Source of the DNA: Zancudomyces culisetae
Taxonomy: Eukaryota > Kickxellomycota > Harpellomycetes > Harpellales > Legeriomycetaceae
Reading direction: 5' to 3'
NCBI GenBank assembly: GCA_001969505.1
Contig: LSSK01000729.1
Coordinates: forward strand, 1-34,021
Length of the DNA stretch: 34,021 nucleotides
Shown: positions 22,140 to 33,156 of the stretch, one piece after another
Numbering within the stretch: the first letter of the stretch is position 1
Layout: every line of letters begins with the position of its first letter
The notes under the pieces: model-generated
The model's input: only the letters and a program-made list of their open reading frames with translations
The model's database searches: none
Told to the model about the DNA's origin: nothing
Translations under genes and position numbers: made by a program

Positions 22140-24698
22140 CTAAAACTTAAAAAATAGACCAAAAACTATAACTACCAACATACCAACAGTAACTCCAATA
22201 TGGTTTTTGTCAATAAAGTCAAGAACCTGCGCCAAAAAGTGGTATATGGTCATAAATGTACGGAATAATTGGATGGGTATTGCTGATGTATTTCTATTTC
22301 CACTGACGCCGTCTCTACCACCACTACCACCACCACTACTACTACTACCACTATTGCTACTATTCTTGGATCGCACCTTTTTACCCTTTGCACCCTTGGC
22401 TCTCTTTAAATTGTTTTCTTTCCCACTTTCGCCCATACTAAGGTTGATACTGGCATTGCTAGTTGCGTTTGCGTTGGTGCTAATGAACAAAGGGGATGTC
22501 GATTGTTGATTCCGCCAAAGAACGGGCCGTTTCAAGTCGAATGGAAGCTCAGCTCCTAATTCAACTGCTTTACTCAAACCCGAGTAGCAACTGTCCTCAA
22601 GCAAACCAAATCCACCACACCAGCTACCCACAAACTTGATGCAATCTGTGTCGAGGGTTTGTGGTTGTGGTTGTGGCTGTGGTTGTGGCTGTGGTTGTGA
22701 CTGTGGTTGTGACTGTGTTGCAAATTTTGGATTTGAAATACTGGTGTTGCTAGTTGCACTAATAATGCTACCACTACTACTACCACCACTACTAACATAT
22801 CTATTATTATTGTTATTATTATCACTACTACTCTTTTCGCTACTGTTAATATTATTAATAGCATTGGTGCCATCAGCTTTGGTATTAGAATTGCTATTTG
22901 CATTGCTGTCTGGACTCATACTGTTAGTATTGGGGACAACAAAAATCGATTCGGGCTTAATAAGCGCCAAATCCAATGATCGGCAACGCATATCGTCGAT
23001 AACCATCCGCGGGTTAGGCTCAATCATTGGATTAATTGTAATAAACACATAGCTGTGACACAACATGTTGATATTCATCAGTTTGTTGCCCCAAATCGTT
23101 GTACATGTGCTACGCTTGCCGTCAATAGTTGCATCAATACTGTTTAACGAAGACCATGTTGTTAGGTTTGATGGCAAAAGAATCGAATCTGTGTGCAAAA
23201 CAAATCGGTTTTCTGTAAACTTGTAACTGTTGAGCAGAGCCTGGCGTTGTGTATTTATAGTATTTGTCCTACCTAGAAGCTCGGCCGCTTTACTTGGATT
23301 GATGTTCATAATCACAATGTCATATTCTTCTACCTTCCCATCCGCATCTACAACTAGTACTCCTCCACTCTTACTGCCGTCAATAATAGTATCATTTTTG
23401 TTCAGGTTGTTGCTATTTCTATCAGCATCACCTTCTCCAACGACACCGGCGCCCTCTCCAACATCTATATTGCCATTCTCTGCTCCTTTCTTAAACACTT
23501 TAACCACTTTTGTGTTTAGTCTCACATCCAGTAATCCCTCTTTAAGTGACTCTACCAACCGTCGACTACCTCCTTTTATCACCTTAACACGCTCATTAAA
23601 GAAAAATGGAAATTCGGAACCACTTCTAGTCAAAACAGAAATAAACCGCTTAATTAGCCACGCAGGAACTTTGTTGGCAAGTGTATGATCATTTTTCCAT
23701 AGTATTGATGATATAATTGGACTCATTATGTAGTCCAAAAAGTATTTTGAATATCCTCGGTTCCTCAAATAGTCCTCAATCCCTTGTCTGTTCTCTGCCA
23801 GAAACATCATCTGTTGCTCCCCTTGCTCCCCTTGCTCCTCCATTTTTATCTCTAGTATAAATCGAAGTCGGTCTAATAGTGCTCGCAAGTACTTCATATT
23901 TAGTAAATTTTTTATTTGCGAAAATGTGCCTATTATTCCTCTACTGCTCCATTCCATCTCTATCACTCGCCTCGGCAGCCAGAGACTTTGCCTTAATATT
24001 TTGCGACGCTGTTCTGAGGATATCAACAGTGAGGACACTAAATTGTCTTCATTCATTTGCTCATTCAATTCCCTCTCCCTCTCCGCCAATAGACCTTCAA
24101 CGCTATTATCACCATCACCCCCAGGTTCGCCATTAATCATTCCCGCATCACTTCTTCCGCCATCTAAACCAATATCCTTCCCATTGTTTTTATCGCGTAT
24201 CCCTCGACCTCCTTTTGTATGATCGATTTCCCATTGGGTCATTCCAAAATCCAATTCGCTATATTCTGTATCCACCCTCAATTCATCAAACAATCTGTCC
24301 ATATTTGGTGCAAATTTTTCGTTATAGTAAAAGGGCCGCACATCGACTGGGACTCGGGTTTCTGGTAAAAAATCTACTGTGCATTTTTCTGGTATTCCCG
24401 GCGGTAAAAAGTCTATTGTTTTTGCGTATCGCAAAATTACATCGCCTTGCTCGTATAGAGTTACAATATGTGGAGAATACTGTGTTAATGCCCATGCACA
24501 TAACACTCCAGACATGCCTGATCCCACAACGGCTATTCGCTTCTGCTTCTCCTCTTTGTTTGATACTTTACTACCTCCTGACATTTTATTTATATTTTTG
24601 CTTTTATACCTGTATTTGTCCTTCTCGTCTTCTTTTTCCTTATCTATAGCTTGGTGTTGTTTCTTTCTTTTCTTTTCTTTTCTTTTTTTGTACGGCAA
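22140..24698 (-). CDS. FAD/NAD(P)-binding amine-oxidase-like protein with C-terminal anchor
   Basis: 852 residues in one frame. A Rossmann GxGxxG (GSGMSG, 59-64) follows 'RIAVV' and leads to 'VTLYEQGD', whose acidic residue would bind the FAD ribose. Family blocks of the predicted NAD/FAD-binding (COG2907-like) group follow in order: 'VPVDVRPFYYNEKFAPNMDRLFDEL', 'SPIISSILWKND' (about 322-334), 'KVIKGGSRRLVESL' (near 368-380), 'TTIWGNKLMNIN' and the C-terminal FAD motif 'FVGSWCGGFGLLEDSCYSG' (about 686-705). Residues about 593-680 are an Asn/Ser- then Pro/Gln-repeat insertion, and the last 20 residues are a hydrophobic helix, so the protein may be tail-anchored. The first 38 residues are nearly all Lys/Glu/Arg/Asp; a second ATG at 24584 (M39) has good context and may be the real start. 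The substrate is unknown. Confidence 0.85.
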   Translation of the reverse strand: MPYKKRKEKKRKKQHQAIDKEKEDEKDKYRYKSKNINKMSGGSKVSNKEEKQKRIAVVGSGMSGVLCAWALTQYSPHIVTLYEQGDVILRYAKTIDFLPPGIPEKCTVDFLPETRVPVDVRPFYYNEKFAPNMDRLFDELRVDTEYSELDFGMTQWEIDHTKGGRGIRDKNNGKDIGLDGGRSDAGMINGEPGGDGDNSVEGLLAERERELNEQMNEDNLVSSLLISSEQRRKILRQSLWLPRRVIEMEWSSRGIIGTFSQIKNLLNMKYLRALLDRLRFILEIKMEEQGEQGEQQMMFLAENRQGIEDYLRNRGYSKYFLDYIMSPIISSILWKNDHTLANKVPAWLIKRFISVLTRSGSEFPFFFNERVKVIKGGSRRLVESLKEGLLDVRLNTKVVKVFKKGAENGNIDVGEGAGVVGEGDADRNSNNLNKNDTIIDGSKSGGVLVVDADGKVEEYDIVIMNINPSKAAELLGRTNTINTQRQALLNSYKFTENRFVLHTDSILLPSNLTTWSSLNSIDATIDGKRSTCTTIWGNKLMNINMLCHSYVFITINPMIEPNPRMVIDDMRCRSLDLALIKPESIFVVPNTNSMSPDSNANSNSNTKADGTNAINNINSSEKSSSDNNNNNNRYVSSGGSSSGSIISATSNTSISNPKFATQSQPQSQPQPQPQPQPQPQTLDTDCIKFVGSWCGGFGLLEDSCYSGLSKAVELGAELPFDLKRPVLWRNQQSTSPLFISTNANATSNASINLSMGESGKENNLKRAKGAKGKKVRSKNSSNSGSSSSGGGSGGRDGVSGNRNTSAIPIQLFRTFMTIYHFLAQVLDFIDKNHIGVTVGMLVVIVFGLFFKF
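22660..22715 (-). repeat. 12-bp tandem repeat encoding Pro-Gln units
   Basis: Alternating GGTTGTGGCTGT-type units on the plus strand, coding for (QSQP/QPQP)n on the gene strand just before the terminal FAD motif of the flavoprotein. A nearby trinucleotide-like run at 22318-22352 codes for Ser/Gly near the C-terminus. Both are likely length-variable. Confidence 0.75.
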
Positions 24699-26834
24699 GT
24701 AATCTTTTATTGCGATTGATGCTCATTAAGGATATGAATTTCGATATCTGGACTATACAATAAATTTTATACGTACAATTTTTATTCTACGCGCGGATGC
24801 TTGGTATTTTAAAGCAAAATTCTTAGACTTTACTTGGCCTTGTAATATTTACAATAATCACTTACTCTTTATTTTTTTTAGCCAATTATTTACTGCTTTC
24901 TTTTGTGAATTTGTAATTCCAGTATTTTTTCCCACACCTTGATTACTTTTATATGTACTATTACTCGCCTCCTCTGCCTATTCCCTCAATTTCTACCTTT
25001 GGAAATTTCCCTCTAAAAATTTTTTTTTAGCTTTTTACCATTTCAGTAAGTAATAGAAATTGTTTTTTTTTTACGTATTATAGCGGAAAAATATTGAAAA
25101 GCACAATCATACATTCTAGAATCTTTTTGTTCTTTTTGCAATAATCTAGATCCTTTTATTCGATTTTATTGGGTTCAACTGTATACAACTACCATCTCGT
25201 ACATCTATGGTTTTTTATTGGGCTTTTGTTGAATCTTTTCACCATCTTGTATACTCGCTGCACAAATCCATGTAACAATAAGGGATGATTTAAAGATTCA
25301 GCGAAAAATAAATAAGAACTCGCATATAATACTCACATTCTCTCGCTTATAGTCAGAACCATATATTCCCTTTTTTCCGAACTGCTGTCTTTACTTTATT
25401 TACTTTTTCTATTATATCTGTAACCTTTACTACCTGTAGAATATTTTATCAGCCTTCTTACTACCACGTTCTTTTTTATGTAAATTACCATATTCACTTG
25501 TTAACATTTGGCATTATTTCATTCTCATGGCTGTTTTTATTGGAATCGGAAATTATACATGGTTTTAAGCTTCGAATACAAAACCCGTGCTACATCCAGA
25601 TTGATTGAGAGCCGATAGAAATGTTTGCAATGCCAGTGTATAAAAAAAAAAAGAAGAATTTCGCAATTTTCGAAATGAAAAAACAGCTAATACCTTGAAT
25701 GTGGTTAATGAGATTCCAAATTACAAACATACAAAACTTGACATAAAAAGTTCAAATTTAGAGAGTTCTAGCTTATTTTTTAGACCACAATGCTTGTCTA
25801 TATTCTAAGATAAAATAAAACAGTCATACAAACAACGTCAGCCGTAAATCATGTTTGCAAATGGCTTTGTACATGTTCTCATTATGACCATTTTGTCCAC
25901 TTTGTCCATTTTTGGTCATTGACTCACTAATATACATGTAAATATGTTTAAAGTGGTATGGCCTGATAGACTAAAACAAAGCACAAAATTCGAATCTAGG
26001 TCTACTTTGTCATTATTGGATTTGCAATCCAATATTGTCGTTTTTGGCATGGTGCTATGAACACGCTGAGTGTATTTCGGCTTAAATCGAGTAATAAAAT
26101 ATCTCTAGTCCTCTGACTTGGTGTCAATGTGATCTAAAACTCATGATAGTGTTGTTAATATTCACACCCCCAAGCCTGGTAGGTACAATAAAACAATAAG
26201 GCAATTGTATTGCACATTTCCCTTTGTATCTTTTTCCTTTTCAATACATTTCCATTTCCCAAGTTTGCTTGTACACATGACTACTTTAATGTTTTTGATG
26301 TTGTTATTCGTGGCTCTGTTAATAGGTTTAAGCTCGAATGTTTTATATATTTAATTGCTTGTCCCAATGAACAACGAGTCTATGATAATAATACATTAAT
26401 CAAGTGCTATTCAGACCTTAGCGAAAAACTTCTGCTCTCAACACGTTCTGTACTTTTCCAGGTTCCAAAGCTATCTATATATGAAATTCTAATAAATCAA
26501 GACCTGTAGGAAAACCAAGTCCTACCAGAACGCAAAAAGCCTAGAACCTTCCCGTGGAACTAAAATTAGTGAAAATGCTAAAGTAAGAATTGGCAGTTTA
26601 ATTTTGCAGTTAACCAAATATAGCTTATATTTTTTTTTATGATCACACTGGCTCTCAGAGTTCTTTAATTGGGCATTTTTTTGGAATTTGATGTTGATTT
26701 GATTTTGGGCTAAAATATTTTAATTAACACCAGAATTATAAAAAAAAGAACGACTAAGGCTCTCCAAATACAAGTCACTGCACTCTTTTTTTTTGAGCAC
26801 CAACTTATTCATAATTGTATTTATACTTTTAATT
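24699..26834. other. Divergent intergenic region between flavoprotein and Misato genes
   Basis: About 2.1 kb, AT-rich, with both promoters. The frame at 26210-26509 opens without an ATG and matches nothing I know. A perfect 8-bp inverted repeat lies at 26015-26033; it looks like a tRNA anticodon arm but the rest of a tRNA is missing. Confidence 0.5.
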
Positions 26835-29063
26835 ATGGTAAAAGAAATCATCACCTTACAGTTTGGAAACTATGCAAACTATGTGGGAACACATTATTGG
26901 AATCTCAGGACACATGAGAGAAATGCCCAGAACTTAAAAGAGCAACAAACAAACGAGAATCAGGATTCACTATTTTTTAGAGAAGGACGCGATGCTAGCA
27001 ATCGAACTATATATACACCACGGCTTTTGATATTTGATCTAAAAGAAAACATTGGATCCTTTGATGGATCAGATGCGTATACTGAGCAATATACCAGCAA
27101 AAATGAAAGAAATGACAAACCTTCTGATTGGGAAGGCGAATTGGAGATATACGACCAAGCGAGAGACACTCCCAGTACCTTTTTGAACGAGCAGAGGGAT
27201 AGGAGATTCAAAGGAAAACAAGCAAGAGCTGGAGGATATAAAGGAGATTCCATTAAGACATGGGCGGACTTCAACACCACCACTCTTCATTCGAAGACGT
27301 TGCACAGCATTTCTGGCGTTGATTGTGGTACCTCACTGGGCGAAATGAACACTTTTAACGAGGGAACGGAGGTATATGATGGACGTGAAAAGGTAAAGGC
27401 ATTAAGATTCGCGCGGGAATGCGAATATCCAGAGAAAATTTAAAGATTGTAACTTAACATTTCATTCCATTTGCTAATATATAGGCAAATTCAGTCTTTG
27501 AAAATGATTTTAGGTTGCTCTTGGAAGGATGTGATGACATTCAGGGCATCCAGATATTTTCCGAGACATTTGGGGGATTTGCAGGGTATTGTACCCAGTT
27601 TTTGCAAGAGATTAGAAACGAACTACAAAAAGAAAGTATACTGCTTTACTCTGTATCAGACCGTCCGATCAAGGTGATTCTACAGATTAAGAAAGGAGAA
27701 TAAACACTTTTCTCGCATTTATCTTTACTTTTAATCCATTTACCTAATGTGTTACTAATACTCAGTTGTGTTTCAATGTGGTAGGCATTTACGGAAAGCC
27801 AGCTTTGTGAGACGGGGATAATGCTATCGGAGTGTTTGGAGTTGAATACAGCCGTAATGCCTCTAAATATACCAACTCTTTCAGAAAGGATCAGAAATAG
27901 TTTATCAAGCTCGGCTATCAGTAATTATCTGGTGTCCAAATTGAATGTACGAAAATTTTAGCATTACTTGTTTGTTTATTTTTCTGGTATATTGATTCGA
28001 TACCCACAATTATGGACTATCTTAGACTCCAAACTCGAGATTCTACTCCAGCTCACTACATTCGATCGTTGCAGACAACTTTTCATTCCCATTAGAGTAA
28101 GAAATGATTGATTCTTCTTTTGTAGCGCTTACTACAAAATATTCTTTGAGATTATATATTTCATATACATTTAAATCATTTAGAAAGGTGATTAGGTGGG
28201 TAAAGAAATGTGAGTTTATAACCAAGCTCCCGTTTAATCGTCTGGTAAATAAATAGGCTCAACAAAAACACTAGCCTCGGTGGATTGTTAACAGATGCGA
28301 CACTATTTGGAAGGACGCCTGTATTTTCTGGCTTTCTTGGAATAGACTCTAGACAAAATCTGGACATACAATTTCAAAATAACACCCACACAGGTGGCGG
28401 GTATGATGACCCTAGGATTAGCTCAAGTAGAAAGAGGACAAACGCAGCTATTAATAGTAACCATGGAATTGGTGACCAACCTCTTCCGCTGATTGACTTT
28501 TCTGGAACATCCAAGGATTCTACGTTCGGACTCGATTGGGACAACGTCAAACCAGTGAAGTATGGAACTGAAAATTCTAAAAATGACACTTTATCGAATG
28601 GATTTTCTGTGTGTAGGGGTCTTTCCCTACCCTCTTTGACATCCACTGGTGGCACTGTTTTTTCAAGTTCATCCAGTTTTGAAATACCACTCGGGTTTCC
28701 GTCAGATTATTCCGATTGTAAGTAACCTCTGAACTTTATTTCTAATAACATTTAGAATATGAAATTTGTTTTTTGGGAGGGAGAAGAGGTTGGTAATGAG
28801 TCGATTGACTAACGTTTTTTTTTTTGTATGTGTGTGTGTGTTTGTATGTGTATGTGCGTATACGTATTTTTATTGAAATAGATTCAACGGAATTTGGCAC
28901 GGTTTCATCATATCTAAGCACAAAAGATACAGGCCGCTTTATTAGTGATATATCACGCGTACTATCGCAAAACCAGCTGTTTAAAAGAATATACCTCCAG
29001 GATACAGTTGAAAATTGGTGTGAAATTTTGGATGCCACCAAACAGAACTACAATCCTGAATAA
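26835..29063 (+). CDS. DML1: Misato/DML1 tubulin-like protein, six exons
   Basis: Misato/DML1 acts in mitochondrial distribution and morphology. Exons: 26835-27392, 27485-27673, 27785-27946, 28026-28096, 28257-28717 and 28882-29063, giving 540 residues (human about 570, yeast 475). The start 'MVKEIITLQFGNYANYVGTHYWN' is the Misato segment signature, followed by 'YTPRLLIFDLKENIGSF' and 'TWADF'. After splicing come 'LEGCDDIQGIQIFSETFGGFAG', 'LYSVSDRP', the 'RFYSSSLHSIVADNFSFP' block and the C-terminal 'LSTKDTGRFISDISRVL' region. All junctions keep phase and the joined protein reads across them sensibly. Two donors are weak (GTGATT at 27674, GTACGA at 27947). The start at 26835 is chosen because the family begins only a few residues before 'EIITLQ'. 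Intron 5 contains a TG-repeat (about 28826-28860). Confidence 0.9.
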
Positions 29064-29429
29064 GTTTTTGCTACTGTTGTGCTTTACTTTGTGTGTATCC
29101 AGTTTTTTTTTATATTTTATTTTTCTTAGTCTGGAATTACCACCACCACCCCACCCTTAATTGGTATATACATATCCCATCTTTCAATAATAATCTCAAC
29201 AAAGCGGATTGATAACTAGTGAGTGATGTATTTTTCATTCTCTCCTTTGCCATATATTCGAGTACTTTTAAAAATACTCGAGCTTTTGCTATTGTTCGTT
29301 TTACTTCTAAATGTTTGAATAGTAAACTGCAAAAACTCTTTTCAAAATGTTGGAAAAAATAATATCTCCAGGATGAAAAAATACCACACTATACTGAAAT
29401 GAGTACAAGTATGGAGTATCTTGTTCTGT

Positions 29430-29481
29430 AGTGGTTAATAAAAAAAGGCGGCATCACAAGCATTTTTTTTTATTAACCACT
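29430..29481. repeat. 17-bp perfect inverted repeat
   Basis: Arm AGTGGTTAATAAAAAAA at 29430-29446 pairs with its exact complement at 29465-29481 across an 18-nt spacer. Part of the arm (GTGGTTAATAAA) recurs in direct orientation at 29856-29867. It lies about 370 bp after the Misato stop. Confidence 0.75.
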
Positions 29482-30798
29482 TAGTTTGAGTTCTAACTCA
29501 GTATCCACTTGGATAACTTTCCTATATTTTTATGAATAAATTCATCGGTTTAAAAGTAAACATATCTCATGTAATTCCCCTGTGTACATTAATTAGTGAA
29601 CAAATGAGTTTAGATAAGCATGTAAATCTTGAGGAGAAAGTAGAGTTAGTGGGATTGAAAATTGATAATAACTACCCTACTCTTTTCTTGGTACACCTTC
29701 AGTATTATGTTCCACCCTTCCCTTTTTTTTTCCCCTGGCTTAGCTTTGAATATCTGTTTTTTTGTTTTTGTTTTTTTGTATTTGTTTTTTTGTTTTGTTT
29801 TTTAACTTTTATTAGGGTAACACTAAGGACTTTAAACCTTGAATGTGTAAAAGTGGTGGTTAATAAATGACCTGTGTACTAGATTGGGTAACATAATTAT
29901 AAGACGTATATCAACCTGAAGTTGTGCTATGTAACAATAGGGTTGTTTTGTAAATATGCCTGAATAAAGATAACATACGTAAAAGATAACTGAAAAAAAA
30001 AACACAGAGTACTACAGTGGTAGTGCGAATTGGAGGTGTAGTACAGGAATATTGTAATAAAGGGGAGGAAAGTGGGTATTAGTAAGTGGGAGAAGGGAGG
30101 TGATATTAGTGTGATGTTAGTTTATAGGAAACATACATAATGGCGCAATACACTGTGTTTGTTTCTTGAACAAAGGTCATGTTGGCAAAGGTAAGCAGAG
30201 ACGCCTTGTGTTCTAGAGTTGATTGTCATTTTGGATCTTGAGTCATCAGTATTTGTGAGGTAAATCGGGTGATGGTTATATAAAAGTATCAAACAGAAAT
30301 TAAAAAAAGCAGGCTGGAAAGAAGAGTAGCATTCCTTCTTGCTACTTTCTTCTTTCGGCCTACCATGTGATGCAAGGGTCAATTGCTAATATTTCCTATT
30401 TCAGTATAGTGCCCTGAAAGGGCTGTAAAATAAATCGATTAAGGAAGGCAAATAAAAAAGTGGTCTTTTTCGGTAGTTGCCGAGGTTTTTTTCTTCTAGA
30501 ACTTGGCTTTTTGTTGTTGTTGTTGTTATCATTATCTTGGACTAATGTGGAATGAAATGATGGTCAATTGATAATGGTAAACAAAAATACACAAGAAATA
30601 AACCATTATATAAGACAAGGATAATAGTAGAAAGGGTAAAGTTTCATAAAAAGTGATTGATAAAAAAATGTTTGAAAGAAATCAGATGATTGAGTTTGGT
30701 AAATGTACAGGGTTTGGTTTATAGATGAGTTTGTTGTGACCTGTGAAAGTCAATTGGAATTGAGGACAGAAATTAAAAAGAACAAGAAAAAAAAGTAA

Positions 30799-30856
30799 CA
30801 AGGACAAGGACAAGGACAAGGAGAAGAACGAGGGTGAAGGTGAGGGTGAAGGTGAG
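30799..30856. repeat. Purine microsatellite (CAAGGA then GGTGAG/GGTGAA units)
   Basis: Four CAAGGA-like hexamers followed, after a short break, by four GGTGA(A/G) units. Almost every plus-strand base is a purine. No coding frame with family resemblance runs through it. Confidence 0.7.
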
Positions 30857-31706
30857 AAAAAAAGCGCCACCATTTTAACCACAGTTGAAAAAAAAGGGAA
30901 AAGCATGCAAGTATAGTAGCTACTATGGGTTGTTTTCAGGAGAATGGCTTATAAAATGGAGTATAAGAAGGAAAAAAAATAAGTGAAAAATATTAAGAAC
31001 AAAGATAAGGGGAAGGGGAAGGGGAAGCTGTTTTGATTATGTCGGGGGGAATTGGGGTTAGAAAAAATGGTCAGGAGTGAGATAAGGGTAATTATGGCCG
31101 TGAGTGATATAAAATCGCTCCAACAAAAGAATAGTTCCACTACTTTTATAGTTGAGAGATGGTCAAGAGTTTAAAAAGAATTAAAGCAATTAAATAAGTG
31201 TATATTGAAGATTGTCAGGATGTTCTGATGGATGAACATGATGAGATAGTTGATTCAGGATCCGCTTTGGAAAAGAAAAATGGGATGAAAAGGGGCGTAA
31301 TTTAGGTGGAATTGAACAAGAGAACTCATGAACAAAATACGATACAAGTGGAACAAACAATCCAAAGTTCACTTGTATACCATGGTACAAACTAAAGAGA
31401 GACAAAGGAAAGGGGCGAAAAAAAAATTAAGTCTGGATTACCAAATCATTTTTTTTTCTTCAGCATTTTACTTTTTCGATGGGGGGAAGAGGGAGTTTAT
31501 TTCAGTACATTCGATGGACAAATTACATTGCGGGAAAAAATTGATGAAGTCAAAACTTGATTTCAAATCATTGCGTTCTTAATCCAAGTTCGCGCAACTG
31601 GGAGGAAAAGAGAAAAATATATATATGGGAATTTAATTAAAAATAGATGCAAAGCTGCGTGAATAGAAATCACGAGAACAACAAGGCGAGAACAAAACCA
31701 GGTGGT

Positions 31707-31795
31707 GAAGAGGGAGGGGAAGAGGAAGAGGGAGGGGAAGAGGAAGAGGGAGGGGAAGAGGAAGAGGGAGGGGAAGAGGAAGAGGAAGGGGGAGG
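31707..31795. repeat. 18-bp GA-rich tandem repeat
   Basis: Four perfect copies of GAAGAGGGAGGGGAAGAG at 31707-31778, then a degenerate fifth to about 31795. It is all-purine on the plus strand. It lies inside an ATG-started frame (31647-31850) that would give a Glu/Gly repeat protein of 67 residues, but that looks like a by-product of the repeat. Confidence 0.85.
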
Positions 31796-33156
31796 TACGA
31801 ATACACACGCCAGTTTTGATTGTGTAACGGGTTTTCCATTTGGAGGATAATTGGAGCAAGAGAAAAAATCAACGAGATGGAAATAATAAAAACCAATAAT
31901 ATTAGTAATTCCGAATAATTAAGGGTGTAACCAACGTCATCAAAAATAGCGTGAAATTCCTCGTCTTTTTATTTTTATTTCTGGGTTGATAAATAATAAA
32001 GACAAAAAAAAAATAATGGTAAACAAAATAAAGCGCATTGTTATATTTGCGATTATATTTTATTTTTACAATGTTTATCTCTAAAACCGAAAAAAAAAAT
32101 AAAACCGCAGGTTTCAAGTAAACAAAATCAACTAATAGAAATCAAATGTTGAGGTTTTAACTTGTCAAAAATTGCAATTGGTGGGATTAGTAATTCCTGG
32201 TATAAATTTGGAATACTTATTTCCCAATATTAAATTCAGTATCCAATTATTAAAGAGGAAAGATTGTTTCCGTGATATTTAATAAATGTATTGAAAAAAT
32301 AAATGTGCTGAAAAATATAACATTGAAAAAGGAGGACACAAAATTTGGATTTGGTGTGTAGAAAATGGGCAGAAAAATGCAACAAATTAATTATTTTTGG
32401 AAATAATAATTGAAAAAGCACAAAAAATTGAGCGCAAGAGTAAAAATGTAATGCGAGCTCAAGTGAAGGCGAAAACAAACGCAAAATAAAAAGCCAAATT
32501 AAAACGAAAACGAAAACAATAACAATAAGTTATAATAATAATAAAAATAATAAAAATCCGAATTTCGTTTTTGTCATTCCAATTCTCTAGATGCAATATA
32601 TACCCATTCCCAAACCAAATGCGAACAAATTCGTCTTTCCAGAATAAATTAATTATAGGTTTTAATTTTTATTAACAAATATAAAGCCTAGCATATAAAG
32701 ATATAATTTTTAGAAAGACGAGTAAAAGACTGAATACAAACAAGATTGGTTCAGATAAAGAATAACGAATCCAAATCCAGGATAAGGACTTGAGTATACA
32801 GGCATGGAAACGAAGTGAAGTGGCTGCGGTATACAAAAGCGATTGGAAAGAGAAATTCAGTGTTTAAAAGATAAAACACATTTACGAAAAGTACAAACCC
32901 TATTAACAGTAAAGCAAAAGTTTTAGGGAGATACAAACGATAGTAACAGAGGTTCTAAATCAGGGGGGAGAAGAAACGATTGTAGAAATTTAAAAGAAAA
33001 GTCCGGTCGCAAGAAAAGAAGAGTTTGTGCGACAGGATAAATGGTGAACTACTAAAGTAAACAAAAGATTGACAACAAAAAGAAAAACAAAAAAACAAAC
33101 AAGCATTGTTAATAGTAAAAACTTGGTTATATTAGCAGCGAAGATAGTATTAAAAA

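Larger units (their letters stand above)
29064..33156. other. 4.1-kb stretch without a recognisable gene
   Basis: The largest gap in the window. The first part (to about 30500) is mixed AT-rich sequence with T runs and an inverted repeat at 29430-29481. From about 30770 to 33156 the plus strand turns purine-rich, with several GA-type short tandem repeats (30799-30856, 31008-31027, 31707-31795) and AAAACG/AATAAT-type repeats near 32500-32560. No conserved protein or structural RNA was recognised. It may hold a long promoter and 5' leader for the gene at 33157. Confidence 0.5.

Noticed and set aside
22636-23052. Plus-strand frame of 138 codons opposite the flavoprotein gene
   Set aside because: It is a Leu/Cys-rich shadow of the Pro/Gln and Asn/Ser repeats on the coding strand.
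26015-26033. Perfect inverted repeat that, on the minus strand, looks like a tRNA-Cys (GCA) anticodon arm, with a TTCGAAT box about 35 nt away
   Set aside because: No D-arm GG, no pairing T stem around the TTCGAAT and no 7-bp acceptor stem can be built, so it is not a tRNA gene.
26210-26509. Open frame of 99 codons upstream of Misato
   Set aside because: It opens at TTG, not ATG, and has no family resemblance; it could only be real as an internal exon, for which I see no partner exons.
29532-29870. ATG-started frame of 112 codons after Misato
   Set aside because: Its second half is a Phe-rich product of T runs and nothing in it resembles a known protein.
31647-31850. ATG-started Glu/Gly repeat frame of 67 codons
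   Set aside because: It exists because an 18-bp purine repeat cannot contain stops in this frame; there are no flanking conserved residues.
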